A stretch of DNA of 52,888 nt from Hyphomicrobiales bacterium. GTDB taxonomy: Bacteria > Pseudomonadota > Alphaproteobacteria > Rhizobiales > Aestuariivirgaceae. Positions 1 through 8,251 of this stretch are shown here, one piece after another. Within the stretch, counting starts at the first letter, position 1, and every line of letters begins with the position of its first letter. Below the pieces are notes generated by a model. The model did no database searches and was not told the origin of the DNA. It saw only the letters and a program-made list of their open reading frames with translations. The stretch lies in NCBI GenBank assembly GCA_025359265.1, contig JANYHB010000040.1, forward strand, positions 1-52,888, written 5' to 3'. The position numbers and the translations under genes are program-made.

Positions 1-681
1 TTATTTTTATTTGATCCAACCACCGGCGCGCTGGCCGATTTTGCCAAGCCCGAAATTGATCGCCCCCATAATCGCGGCAACGATGGCGCGGCTGATGCTG
101 CCGGCCGCTTCTGGTTCGGCACCATGCAGCAAAACATCGCCGCCGATGGCTCAGATATCAGCGTCACCCAAGACATCGGTGCGTTGTACCGCGTTGGCCA
201 AGATGGCGTTTCCAGATTGATGGTAGACAAGGTGGGCGTATCGAACGGCCCCTGCTGGTCACCCGACAATTCAATTTTCTATTTCAGCGACAGCCGAAAT
301 CAAACCATCTGGGCCTTTGATTTTGAACTGGCGAGCGGCAATCTTTCCAATCAGCGCATCTTCAACGACAGCAAAAGCCATGGCTACCCCGATGGCGCAA
401 CGGTAGATGCTGAAGGTTTCCTGTGGAGCGCGCGGTGGGAGGGTTCTTGCATCTTGCGCATTGATCCGAAGGGCCGCATAGACCGCATCGTGTCCATGCC
501 GGTCACGAGGCCCACCTGTGTGGTCTTCGGAGGCCCGCGCTTAGACACGATTTACGTCACCTCATCAGCCGCCAATCTGGGTGGGCCAACATTAAAGCAA
601 TTCCCGCTTTCCGGCGGCATCTTCTGTTTTAATCCTGATGTCACAGGTTTTGCCAAATACCAGTTTGGCGGCACACTTTGA
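1..681 (+). CDS. SMP-30/gluconolactonase family protein, 5' end outside window
   Basis: This is the C-terminal part of a six-bladed SMP-30/regucalcin-type lactonase, which opens a sugar lactone to the free acid using one bound divalent metal. The frame is open from base 1, so the real start lies upstream. Visible family motifs are RGNDGAADAAGRFWFGTM near the start, NGPCWSPDN and FSDS (metal-ligand and substrate regions), then DGATVDAEGFLW with its conserved Asp. About 226 residues are present of a usual 290-300. The stop codon overlaps the TTG start of the DgoK kinase, so it is the upstream member of a tightly coupled sugar-acid operon and probably hydrolyses the aldonolactone feeding that pathway. 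The exact sugar cannot be told from sequence. Confidence 0.9.
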   Translation, partial: LFLFDPTTGALADFAKPEIDRPHNRGNDGAADAAGRFWFGTMQQNIAADGSDISVTQDIGALYRVGQDGVSRLMVDKVGVSNGPCWSPDNSIFYFSDSRNQTIWAFDFELASGNLSNQRIFNDSKSHGYPDGATVDAEGFLWSARWEGSCILRIDPKGRIDRIVSMPVTRPTCVVFGGPRLDTIYVTSSAANLGGPTLKQFPLSGGIFCFNPDVTGFAKYQFGGTL

Positions 682-1568
682 GGCCGTTTATCAGCTTGGA
701 TTGGGGCACAACAGCTTTCCGTGCTTATGAAGTCAATGCCGATGGCAAGGTGATCAACACAGCCACCGCGCCTGAGGGCATTCTGACGGTGCAAGATCAG
801 CGCTTCGAGGAAACGCTGGAAAGCCATATCGGCACTTGGGATAAATCTTTGCCCGTTGTTGCCTCAGGCATGATCACTTCGCGTCAAGGCTGGGTGGAAT
901 GTGCCTATACAGAGTGTCCAGCGCAAGTATCAGACTTGGCGCAGTCAATCACCCGCAAAACCACGGCGTCGGGCCGCACCATCCATTTCATCACCGGGCT
1001 GCACTATAACAGCCCGACGATTGAACATGATGTGCTGCGTGGTGAAGAAACCCAGGTCATCGGATCTCTCGAAAACGGGGCGACGCAATTCATCACCCCC
1101 GGCACTCATTCCAAATGGATTTCGGTTAATGGTGGCCGTATCGAAGCTTTCGCCACCTACATGACGGGCGAAACCTATGCTCTCTATCGCAATCATTCCA
1201 TCCTGGGCCGTTTGATGAAAGATGGGCCACAAGATGAAGCTGCGTTCATGCGCGGGGTGGCTCAATCTCTTCAAACCCCAACCGACATGCTGCATCAGCT
1301 TTTCTCGGTACGCACCTTGGGTCTGTTCAATGAGGTGCCGCCGGAGAAACTGGCTTCGTATCTCTCAGGCCTGCTCATCGGTTATGAAGTGGGCAGCGCC
1401 ATTGCTGGCCACCGAGGCGGCGAGCAATACCTGGTTCTTGGCTCGCACGCTCTGGCAGCGAATTATGTAACGGCCTTGCGCCGCGCAGGCCTCAATGTTG
1501 CGCTGGGCGATCCGCTAAGCGGCATTAACGGCCAACGTCTCATCGCCAAGGAAACAGGCATCCTATGA
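678..1568 (+). CDS. dgoK: 2-dehydro-3-deoxygalactonokinase
   Basis: The product phosphorylates 2-keto-3-deoxygalactonate at C6 with ATP, in the cytoplasm, ahead of aldol cleavage. The N-terminal SLDWGTTAFRAYEV is the phosphate-1 loop of this ASKHA-fold kinase family. TPGTHSKWI and GLLIGYEVGSAIAG are further family blocks, and 296 residues is the usual size. The start is a TTG that overlaps the TGA of the lactonase gene; no other start keeps the phosphate-1 loop. Its 3' end overlaps the aldolase start by four bases (ATGA), so translation of the pair is probably coupled. Relatives act on galactonate-derived or other 2-keto-3-deoxy acids, so the substrate name is by family. Confidence 0.9.
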   Translation: MRPFISLDWGTTAFRAYEVNADGKVINTATAPEGILTVQDQRFEETLESHIGTWDKSLPVVASGMITSRQGWVECAYTECPAQVSDLAQSITRKTTASGRTIHFITGLHYNSPTIEHDVLRGEETQVIGSLENGATQFITPGTHSKWISVNGGRIEAFATYMTGETYALYRNHSILGRLMKDGPQDEAAFMRGVAQSLQTPTDMLHQLFSVRTLGLFNEVPPEKLASYLSGLLIGYEVGSAIAGHRGGEQYLVLGSHALAANYVTALRRAGLNVALGDPLSGINGQRLIAKETGIL

Positions 1569-2191
1569 ATCTGGACCAAGCCCTCAAACACTGCGGCATC
1601 ATCGCCATCTTGCGCGGCATAACGCCATCTGAGGTATTGGCCGTAACCCAAACACTTTATGATGCCGGCGTGCGCATCGTCGAAGTGCCGCTCAACTCAC
1701 CTGAACCCTTCGCCTCCATTGCAATGCTGGCAAAGTCGTTCAGCCACAAAATGGTGGTTGGTGCTGGCACGGTGCTGTCGGAACAAGACGTTAATCTGTT
1801 GAAAGAACACGGCGGGCAAATCTCGGTTTCACCCGATTGCAACCCCGCCACCATCGCTCGTGCCGTGGCGCTGGGCCTCGATCCTTTGCCCGGTGTCTTC
1901 ACCCCCACCGAAGCCTTTGCTGCCCTGCGCGCCGGTGCCAAACATTTAAAGCTTTTCCCTGCCGAAGCCGCCTCTCCCCTCACGATCAAGGCGTGGAAAG
2001 CTGTGCTGCCCAAACCGGTGCAGGTTCACGCCGTGGGCGGTGTCACGCCGGAAAACATGAAAGATTGGCTCACCGCCGGTGCCTCTGGTTTTGGCATAGG
2101 TTCCGCGCTCTATAAGCAGGGCATGTCGCTTTCGGAAATTTCGGAATCAGCCCATACACTGGTTTCCGCCTGGAAACGCGCAAAGGAATAG
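1565..2191 (+). CDS. dgoA: 2-dehydro-3-deoxy-6-phosphogalactonate aldolase
   Basis: A class I aldolase of the KDPG/KDPGal family, cleaving 2-keto-3-deoxy-6-phosphogalactonate to pyruvate and glyceraldehyde 3-phosphate. [15 protein letters not shown] at the N-terminus, the VGAGTV strand and the Schiff-base Lys in KHLKLFPAE (about residue 126) are all present. [11 protein letters not shown] and GFGIGSALY close the phosphate-binding side. At 208 residues it is the stand-alone form, not fused to a galactonate dehydratase as in E. coli. It overlaps dgoK by four bases and is followed after one base by the dehydrogenase gene. Confidence 0.92.
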   Translation: MNLDQALKHCGIIAILRGITPSEVLAVTQTLYDAGVRIVEVPLNSPEPFASIAMLAKSFSHKMVVGAGTVLSEQDVNLLKEHGGQISVSPDCNPATIARAVALGLDPLPGVFTPTEAFAALRAGAKHLKLFPAEAASPLTIKAWKAVLPKPVQVHAVGGVTPENMKDWLTAGASGFGIGSALYKQGMSLSEISESAHTLVSAWKRAKE

Positions 2192-2192
2192 A

Positions 2193-2930
2193 ATGAAAAT
2201 CGCCATGGTTACCGGGGCAGGCACTGGCATTGGCCGGGCCTGCGCAATCGCCTTGTCGAAAGCTGGTTATGCTGTCGTACTGGCAGGTCGCAGGCTTGCT
2301 GCCCTGCAAGAGGCCGCCAAATCTGTTGATGGTGCCGCACTTTGCGTTGCCACCGATGTGACTGACCCTCAATCCGTTGCCAACTTATTCGCTGAAACCC
2401 AAAAGAAATTTGGCCGCCTTGATGTGTTGTTCAACAACGCCGGCATGTCGGCCCCCGGCATCAATCTCGAAGACTTGACGCCGCAACAATGGCTGGATGT
2501 GGTGAACGTCAATCTCTCTGGCGTATTTTATTGCACGCAAGAAGCCTTCAAAATCATGAAAAGCCAAACGCCCCGTGGTGGTCGCATCATCAACAATGGC
2601 TCCATCTCAGCCCAATCTCCGCGCCCCAATTCAGCGCCCTACACGGCCTCCAAACACGCCATCACCGGCCTCACCAAATCCACCAGCCTTGATGGCCGCA
2701 AATATGATATTGCCTGTGGCCAAATCGATATTGGCAACGCTGCCACCAATATGACCTCGCGGATGACCGGGGGTGTTCCCCAGGCTGATGGCAGCATGCA
2801 GCCAGAACCGCGCATGGACGTGGAAGACGTGGCCCGATCCGTCGTGTTTATGGCGTCACTGCCGCTTGATTCCAATGTGCTGACGATGACGGTGATGGCC
2901 ACAAAAATGCCCCTGGTGGGCCGCGGCTGA
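2193..2930 (+). CDS. SDR family NAD(P)-dependent oxidoreductase
   Basis: A classical short-chain dehydrogenase of 245 residues. The cofactor loop TGAGTGIG is at residues 7-14, the NNAG motif near 86 and the catalytic Tyr and Lys in YTASK near 152-156, with an upstream Ser in the NGSISAQ stretch. It sits one base after dgoA and directly abuts the MFS gene, so it belongs to the sugar-acid operon. From that context it may oxidise the aldose to the lactone or handle a related sugar acid; nothing in the sequence fixes the substrate. The early TDV motif after strand 3 does not separate NAD from NADP preference with confidence. Confidence 0.85.
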   Translation: MKIAMVTGAGTGIGRACAIALSKAGYAVVLAGRRLAALQEAAKSVDGAALCVATDVTDPQSVANLFAETQKKFGRLDVLFNNAGMSAPGINLEDLTPQQWLDVVNVNLSGVFYCTQEAFKIMKSQTPRGGRIINNGSISAQSPRPNSAPYTASKHAITGLTKSTSLDGRKYDIACGQIDIGNAATNMTSRMTGGVPQADGSMQPEPRMDVEDVARSVVFMASLPLDSNVLTMTVMATKMPLVGRG

Positions 2931-4109
2931 ATGAATATCACACCGCGGGTTGCGATCACGCTCACCTTCATCGCCTTTGGCATGATCATGGGTGGCCAGA
3001 TCGGTGCCTTTCCGGCGTTAAAAATTCAAGCCGGGCTTGATTCTTTCATGTTCGGTGCACTCGCCACGCTGGCAACCCTCGCCAGTATCGCAGCGATGAG
3101 CCTTGGGGGCGCTATCAACAAGCGCTTTGACCATCGCAGCATGTTGCTGTTCATTCTGCCCACAAGCCTGCTCTGTCTTGCGCTATCTCTCAGTGCCAAT
3201 TCCATCTGGTTTTGCGCCCTCACCTGGATGGCCTTTAATTTCTGTGGCGGCACCATGGATTTGTTCATGAACGCTGAGGCCAGCAGTGTTGAACATGATT
3301 TGCAGAAGCCAGTGTTCTCCTCATTCCACTCGGCGGTTTTATATGCCATCGGCATTGCAGGCTTCATCAGCGGCTATACCACCAACCGTTTTGGCATATT
3401 GTTTTCAGTTTTAACGGCAGCGCCTTTTGTGGCCGCTGCGGTTTATGCCGTCCACCAGGCCATTCCGCACCGCACCGCCGAACAAAAACACGAAATAAAA
3501 ACCGGCATTCCCCTCCCCATCAAAATCCTCGTGCTGGTCGGCATCATCCTGGGTTTCAATGTGGCCGCTGAACTGGCCTGCATTCAGTGGTCGGGCCAGC
3601 TGCTCAATGAAATGCGCCCGGATCTCGCGGCTTATTCTGGTCTGGGCGTTGGATTTTACGGTTTATGCAGCGGCACAACCCGCGCCTTTGGCGATCGGCT
3701 GCGCGCCACCTATGGCGACATGAAAATCGTCAGCGTGTCATTCGCCATCGGTTTGGTTGGCTTTGTGGCTTTATCGCTGCATCCTAATTTTGCCTTGTCG
3801 GTTTTGGCCTTCGCGGTTACCGGCTGCGGGCTGGCCTTGATTTTTCCGTGCATGTTCTCAATAGCGGCTCATCTGGTGCCGCAATCACGCGCCGCCGCCT
3901 TGGGCCTCGCCTCCATGGTCAGCGGCCCGCCGCGCATTCTGCTGCCATTGCTTTTGGGTTGGCTGGCGCAAACGCGGGGGCTCAGCACCATTTATGTTGC
4001 GGCATCCGCCGGCATAGCTGTGGCCCTCGTCTTCACTTACCTCGCAGCGCGCGCGATCAACCAAACCAAAGGGGCGCAAGTTGCCCTGCGCCCCAACGCT
4101 ACAAACTAA
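2931..4109 (+). CDS. MFS transporter
   Basis: A 392-residue integral membrane protein with about twelve hydrophobic segments and a charged central loop around residues 180-195 (TAEQKHEIK). It starts on the base after the dehydrogenase stop, so it is the last gene of the sugar-acid operon. The N-terminal segment runs directly into a membrane helix (AITLTFIAFGMIMGGQIGAF) with no signal peptide. It resembles the FucP/YbjJ-like side of the major facilitator superfamily, in which small carriers of this length move sugars or sugar acids with protons. Import of the pathway substrate is inferred from position only. It converges with the hsp20 gene, nine bases away, with no obvious terminator between. 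Confidence 0.82.
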   Translation: MNITPRVAITLTFIAFGMIMGGQIGAFPALKIQAGLDSFMFGALATLATLASIAAMSLGGAINKRFDHRSMLLFILPTSLLCLALSLSANSIWFCALTWMAFNFCGGTMDLFMNAEASSVEHDLQKPVFSSFHSAVLYAIGIAGFISGYTTNRFGILFSVLTAAPFVAAAVYAVHQAIPHRTAEQKHEIKTGIPLPIKILVLVGIILGFNVAAELACIQWSGQLLNEMRPDLAAYSGLGVGFYGLCSGTTRAFGDRLRATYGDMKIVSVSFAIGLVGFVALSLHPNFALSVLAFAVTGCGLALIFPCMFSIAAHLVPQSRAAALGLASMVSGPPRILLPLLLGWLAQTRGLSTIYVAASAGIAVALVFTYLAARAINQTKGAQVALRPNATN

Positions 4110-4118
4110 AAAGTTGAG

Positions 4119-4568
4119 TTAGGCCGCCTTGGTCTCGATCGACTTCAACTTGGGCGTAGAGCCAATCGTAATCTGCCTTGGCTTCAAGGCTTCGGGCACT
4201 TCACGCTTCAAGGTAATGTGCAGCAAGCCATTGTCCATGTCAGCGCCTTTCACTTCCACGTGGTCGGCCAGTTGGAAGCGGCGTTCAAAGCCCCGTGCGG
4301 CAATGCCTTGGTGCAGCATCTCGCCCACAGCAGCTGGCTTATCGCCTTTTTTGCCTGTCACCGTCAGCGTGTTGCCCTTGGCTTCGATGTTCACATCGGA
4401 TGGGCCAAATCCTGCAACCGCCATGGTGATGCGGTATTCATTCTCAGCCACACGCTCAATGTTGTAGGGCGGATAAGAATGCGTTTCGGTCGTGGCCGCT
4501 TCGTCCAGAAGCTGGAACAAACGGTCAAAACCCACAGATGAGCGATAGAGGGGGGTAAAATCAAACAT
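4119..4568 (-). CDS. Hsp20 family small heat-shock protein
   Basis: An ATP-independent holdase of the alpha-crystallin family, IbpA-like, 149 residues. The N-terminal FDFTPLYRSSVGFDRLFQLL is the usual IbpA-type arm. The alpha-crystallin domain runs from about residue 38 (YNIERVAENEYRI) to 130 and contains RGFERRFQLADHV and the conserved A-D-M-D-N-G-L-L end motif. The start has a good AAGGAG ribosome site. Upstream lies an RpoH-type promoter (4629-4657), so heat-shock control is expected. A short 5' leader of roughly 55 bases could hold a thermosensor, but I cannot show one. Confidence 0.93.
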   Translation of the reverse strand: MFDFTPLYRSSVGFDRLFQLLDEAATTETHSYPPYNIERVAENEYRITMAVAGFGPSDVNIEAKGNTLTVTGKKGDKPAAVGEMLHQGIAARGFERRFQLADHVEVKGADMDNGLLHITLKREVPEALKPRQITIGSTPKLKSIETKAA

Positions 4569-4628
4569 GTCATATTCTCCTTAAGCAATTTGACAACAAA
4601 CAGGCCCAAAAGGCACCTGCAAGTCACC

Positions 4629-4657
4629 AAATGGGAAGCATTTTGAAGCATTTCAAG
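4629..4657 (-). promoter_or_regulatory. RpoH (sigma-32) type promoter of the hsp20 gene
   Basis: Read on the minus strand, CTTGAAA (4657-4651) is followed after 15 bases by CCCATTT (4635-4629). This fits the alphaproteobacterial heat-shock promoter pattern of a CTTGAA-type -35 and a CCCAT-type -10. It lies 60-90 bases upstream of the hsp20 start, giving a leader of about 55 bases. Confidence 0.7.
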
Positions 4658-4782
4658 CCTTCAAAATCAAAAAAATGAATGCCAGATGAACGCCGTCTTG
4701 GGGTGGCGTTCAGTTTGCGTGGGCTAGGTTTGTGGCATGGAAAGCCGGTGGCCCACCGTCTTGGAAATTCAAGGAAAACATC

Positions 4783-5196
4783 ATGTTATTCAAATCCGTA
4801 CTCGCCGCCGCCGCCGTTAGCGCCATTGCCATTCTGACACCCCTGGCGGCCCATGCCGATCCACAAATCGGCGTTTCAATCGGTTTTGGATATGGAGATT
4901 TTTCACCAGAACCAGACCCGCATTTCCGCGGCCCGGAGCCATTTTGGAACGGAGATTTCCACCGCCATCCCCGCCATCGTTTCGGACGGGGGCCAGGTTA
5001 TCCTGATCCCGCAATGACTTACGGCTTCTCGTGCGCTTCTGCTGCCAATGTGGTGCGTGCCGCCGGTTTCCGCGGTGTGCAAGCCACAGATTGTTCACGG
5101 CCGGTTTATGGCTACGAAGCATGGAAGCACGGCGAAATTTTTCGCGTCAACGTCAGCATGGGCGGCCGTATCGTAGCGGTGGAACCTCTTTATTGA
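4783..5196 (+). CDS. Secreted protein of unknown function, small C-terminal paralogous domain
   Basis: I do not recognise this 137-residue protein as a named family. A Sec signal peptide is clear (MLFKSVLAAAAVSAIAILTP, then AAHA cleavage). The middle is rich in His, Pro, Gly, Phe and Arg. The last 57 residues form a compact module with two Cys, C-x4-A-x2-V-x3-GF-x2-V-x4-C, ending in FRVNVSMGG and AVEPLY. The same module ends the next gene (5300-5962). The start chosen is the ATG with AAGGAAA seven to nine bases upstream; an in-frame ATG at 4732 would bury the signal peptide. The two Cys could form a disulfide in the periplasm. A strong terminator follows. Confidence 0.75.
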   Translation: MLFKSVLAAAAVSAIAILTPLAAHADPQIGVSIGFGYGDFSPEPDPHFRGPEPFWNGDFHRHPRHRFGRGPGYPDPAMTYGFSCASAANVVRAAGFRGVQATDCSRPVYGYEAWKHGEIFRVNVSMGGRIVAVEPLY

Positions 5197-5208
5197 TTTT
5201 TTAAAACC

Positions 5209-5237
5209 AAGCGGAAGGTTCATTCCTTCCGCTTTTT
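5209..5237 (+). terminator. Rho-independent terminator after the first secreted-protein gene
   Basis: GCGGAAGG and CCTTCCGC pair across a six-base loop, and five T residues follow. The hairpin sits 13 bases after the stop codon and separates this gene from its paralogous neighbour. Confidence 0.85.
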
Positions 5238-5299
5238 GCCGCAATCATGCCCTTATTATGTTAGTATTCAGCGGCAGGGAAAGCGTAATGGAGCGGGAC

Positions 5300-5962
5300 A
5301 TGTATAAGAAATTGATGATATGGGCAGTTTTGCCCGCCTTGTTGTTGGTGCAACCTGCTGAAGCGCGCCGCTTGTTTTGGTGGCAAATGGTAAACCCGGA
5401 CGGCACGGCCGTCTCACCTGATGTTTATGATGACACTGTGGTGCCGCAAAATGTTTATGGGCCTGATCCTTACGGGCCGCCCGATGACCAATTTAATCAA
5501 GACCAATATCAACTTTATCGCCGCGAAATGGCCCGCCGCTATCACCGCCACGCTTATGATGGGCCAGATGCCGCACCCATCTATGCCGATCCCGTTCCGC
5601 CACCGCCCTATGCGGCGCCTATTTATCCCTCCAAACCCAAGCGCAAGCTCGTGAACAAAATCATCCGCCCCAAGCCTGTGATAAAACGGCCAGCGATCGC
5701 CGCAACAGTTTTGCCGCAGCCAGCGCCAGTCACTACGGCTTCCATAACCCCGCCGACAGCCAAAGTAGCGCCCGTGAAAAAATCCGGCGCAGTGACGTGC
5801 GAAAAAGGCGCCTCGATTGTTTCAAGCTTTGGCTTTGATAGCGTTTCCACCAAGTCTTGCGACGGTGCAACCCTGGTTTACAACGCCAACCGCGGCGGCA
5901 AAGCTTTTGAAATAAACGTCTCGCAAAGCAGCGGTGAATTGACGGCAGTAAAAAAGCTCTGA
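5300..5962 (+). CDS. Secreted Pro/Tyr-rich protein with the same C-terminal module as its neighbour
   Basis: A 220-residue exported protein without a recognised family name. The signal peptide is MYKKLMIWAVLPALLLVQP followed by AEA. Residues 25-100 are rich in Pro, Tyr, Asp and Gln, and residues 100-165 are a Lys/Pro/Ala stretch, probably an extended linker. The last 56 residues carry two Cys and repeat the pattern seen in the previous gene: C, A, V, GF, V, C, then Y-x-A, G, F-x-INVS, G and AV near the end. The chosen ATG has GGAG six bases upstream; another in-frame ATG at 5288 lies before it. A role in the cell envelope is plausible, but nothing more specific can be read. Confidence 0.75.
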   Translation: MYKKLMIWAVLPALLLVQPAEARRLFWWQMVNPDGTAVSPDVYDDTVVPQNVYGPDPYGPPDDQFNQDQYQLYRREMARRYHRHAYDGPDAAPIYADPVPPPPYAAPIYPSKPKRKLVNKIIRPKPVIKRPAIAATVLPQPAPVTTASITPPTAKVAPVKKSGAVTCEKGASIVSSFGFDSVSTKSCDGATLVYNANRGGKAFEINVSQSSGELTAVKKL

Positions 5963-6009
5963 CCACTTCTCGGCTTGTCTCACCTGCGCCCTGCAGATAG
6001 AGACACGCC

Positions 6010-6939
6010 ATGAAACTTTTTCCCACCCTCGAAAACAAAGCTCCGGCCAATATCCACTGCGTGGAGATTTTAACGCAAGATGGTGTCAAATTGCGTGCCG
6101 CTTTCGCTGTTCCAAAGCAGGCAAAGGGCACCGTCTTTATCTTTCAAGGCCGCGCTGAATTCATTGAGCGCTATTTTGAAATCATACGAGACTTGATGGG
6201 CCGCGGCTTCGCCGTTGCCACTTTTGACTGGCGCGGCCAAGGGGGTTCGCAGCGCTTGGTTAAAGACAGCCCGGTTGGACACATCAATCACTTTGCCGAA
6301 TATGACGCCGATATCGATGCAGTTTACTCGCGCGTTCTCGTCGCCCATTGTCCGAAGCCTTATTACGGTCTTGCACATTCCACGGGCGGGCACATGATGC
6401 TTCGGGCATTGCGCGGCAAAAAATGGTTAGAGTGCGCCGTTATCACTTCACCTTTGTTAGGCGTGCATTTTAAACCTTGGCCCGAGTTGGTTGCGCGTGG
6501 TTTGGCTTTTGCTGCCAATCGTATCGGTCTGGGCACCGTGCCTTTGCCAGGATTTCCGGCCAAACCAGTTCAAAGTTGGAAATTTGAAAATAACCCCCTC
6601 ACAGCAGATCGCAGACGCTGGGATAGAGATGCGGCCACTTTATTTGCCCACCCGGAACTGGGCACAGGTGCGCCAACTTACAGCTGGCTCAACGCGACTT
6701 TGGGCTCCATTGATGAACTGCAGAAATGGCCAAAAGAACGCGGCCCCTCGTGCCCCACGTTGATTGTGATGGCCGGCCAGGACCGGGTGGTAAGCAATGC
6801 CGGCATCAACAAATTCATCGAACGCGCCCACGGGTTTTCATCTCTGACAATCGCCGATTCACAACACGAAATCATGAATGAGAAACAGGAAATCAGGCAG
6901 CAGTTTCTGGCGGCTTTCGACGCATTTATAGAAAATTGA
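6010..6939 (+). CDS. Alpha/beta hydrolase, lysophospholipase-like
   Basis: A 309-residue serine hydrolase resembling bacterial lysophospholipase L2/monoacylglycerol lipases. The oxyanion strand region is FIFQGRAEFIERY and the strand TFDWRGQGGSQRL follows. The nucleophile elbow reads GLAHSTGGHMM, with Ala in place of the usual first Gly of G-x-S-x-G. The acid (MAGQDRVVSN) and the His (DSQHEIMNE) complete a plausible triad. There is no signal peptide, so it should be cytoplasmic or membrane-peripheral. It is a single gene converging with preA only a few bases away. Acyl-ester substrates are inferred from the family. Confidence 0.85.
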   Translation: MKLFPTLENKAPANIHCVEILTQDGVKLRAAFAVPKQAKGTVFIFQGRAEFIERYFEIIRDLMGRGFAVATFDWRGQGGSQRLVKDSPVGHINHFAEYDADIDAVYSRVLVAHCPKPYYGLAHSTGGHMMLRALRGKKWLECAVITSPLLGVHFKPWPELVARGLAFAANRIGLGTVPLPGFPAKPVQSWKFENNPLTADRRRWDRDAATLFAHPELGTGAPTYSWLNATLGSIDELQKWPKERGPSCPTLIVMAGQDRVVSNAGINKFIERAHGFSSLTIADSQHEIMNEKQEIRQQFLAAFDAFIEN

Positions 6940-6940
6940 A

Positions 6941-8251
6941 TTATTCCGCAGCCTTCAAACTCATCGGGTTGTTCGGATGTTGCGTCCAATTGGCGGGTTC
7001 AGGATTGATCTCTCGCCCCGTCCGCGCGTCCACCCCTGAAGTCTGTTGAACCATGGTGATACAATCTTGCACGGGGCAAACTTCTACACACAAGTTGCAG
7101 GCAACACATTCATCGTCCATCACCTCAAAATGGCGCTTGCCATCTTTCTCCATCATAATGGCTTGGTGCGAGGTATCTTCGCACGCTGCATAGCAGCGCC
7201 CACATTTGATGCACAAATCTTGGTTTATTTTGGCTTTCGCAATGTAGTTGAGGTTAAGATATTGCCAGTCGGTTACATGGGGAACGGCACGGCCGCGAAA
7301 ATCTTCAATCGTGGCATAACCTTTTTCGTCCATCCAGCGCGAAAGGCCAGATTTCATTTCGTCGACAATGCGAAACCCATAAGTCATGGCTGCCGTGCAC
7401 ACCTGAACATTGCCCGCAGACATGGATATAAATTCGGCAGCATCTCGCCAAGTGGTGATCCCGCCAATGGCGGAAATGGGAAAGCCCAGCGTTTCACTGT
7501 CTCGCGCTATTTCTGATACCATTGAAAGCGCAATCGGCTTCACGGCTGGCCCGCAATAGCCACCATGCGAACCCTTGCCATCAATTGTTGGCATGGGTGC
7601 AAATGAGTCGAGATCAACATGAGTGATCGAATTGATGGTGTTGATCAAAGATACCGCATCAGCTCCGCCCGCTCTGGCTGCACGCGCGGGCTTTCGAACA
7701 TCGGTGATGTTGGGCGTAAGCTTCACAATCACCGGCATGCGCGTGTATTGCTTGCACCAGCGAACGACCATCTCGATATATTCCGGCACTTGCCCCACCG
7801 CAGAGCCCATGCCCCTCTCACTCATGCCGTGCGGGCAACCGAAGTTTAGCTCAACGCCGTCACATTCCGTCTCTTCCACGCGCCGCAGTATTTTTTTCCA
7901 TGACTCTTCTTCGCAAGGCACCATGAGTGAAACAACCATCGCACGGTCTTTCCATTCACGTTTCACTTTTTTTATTTCCTGCAGATTCACCTCGAGCGGC
8001 CGATCTGTGATCAACTCAATATTGTTAAACCCCAAAAGGCGGCGATCTGCGCCGTGGATTGCACCATAGCGTGGCCCGTTCACATTGACGACGGGCGGCC
8101 CGTCTTCACCCAGGGTTTTCCAAACCACACCACCCCAACCTGCTTTGAACGCGCGCACTACATTATATTCTTTGTCGGTGGGAGGGGCCGAGGCAAGCCA
8201 AAATGGGTTAGGAGATTTAATGCCAACAAAATCAGTTCGAAGGTCAGCCAT
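6941..8251 (-). CDS. preA: NAD-dependent dihydropyrimidine dehydrogenase subunit PreA
   Basis: The FMN-containing, pyrimidine-reducing subunit that turns uracil or thymine into the 5,6-dihydro form. Residues 1-310 form a dihydroorotate-dehydrogenase-like barrel with the active-site Cys in NFGCPHGMSERGMG and FMN-phosphate motifs in SAIGGITTW and VQVCTAAM. The C-terminal part holds two 4Fe-4S clusters, CIKCGRCYAAC and CVACNLCVEVC. Length 436 matches the family. The start overlaps the preT stop by eight bases, as expected for subunits of one complex. No hydantoinase or ureidopropionase gene is next to it in the window. Confidence 0.95.
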   Translation of the reverse strand: MADLRTDFVGIKSPNPFWLASAPPTDKEYNVVRAFKAGWGGVVWKTLGEDGPPVVNVNGPRYGAIHGADRRLLGFNNIELITDRPLEVNLQEIKKVKREWKDRAMVVSLMVPCEEESWKKILRRVEETECDGVELNFGCPHGMSERGMGSAVGQVPEYIEMVVRWCKQYTRMPVIVKLTPNITDVRKPARAARAGGADAVSLINTINSITHVDLDSFAPMPTIDGKGSHGGYCGPAVKPIALSMVSEIARDSETLGFPISAIGGITTWRDAAEFISMSAGNVQVCTAAMTYGFRIVDEMKSGLSRWMDEKGYATIEDFRGRAVPHVTDWQYLNLNYIAKAKINQDLCIKCGRCYAACEDTSHQAIMMEKDGKRHFEVMDDECVACNLCVEVCPVQDCITMVQQTSGVDARTGREINPEPANWTQHPNNPMSLKAAE

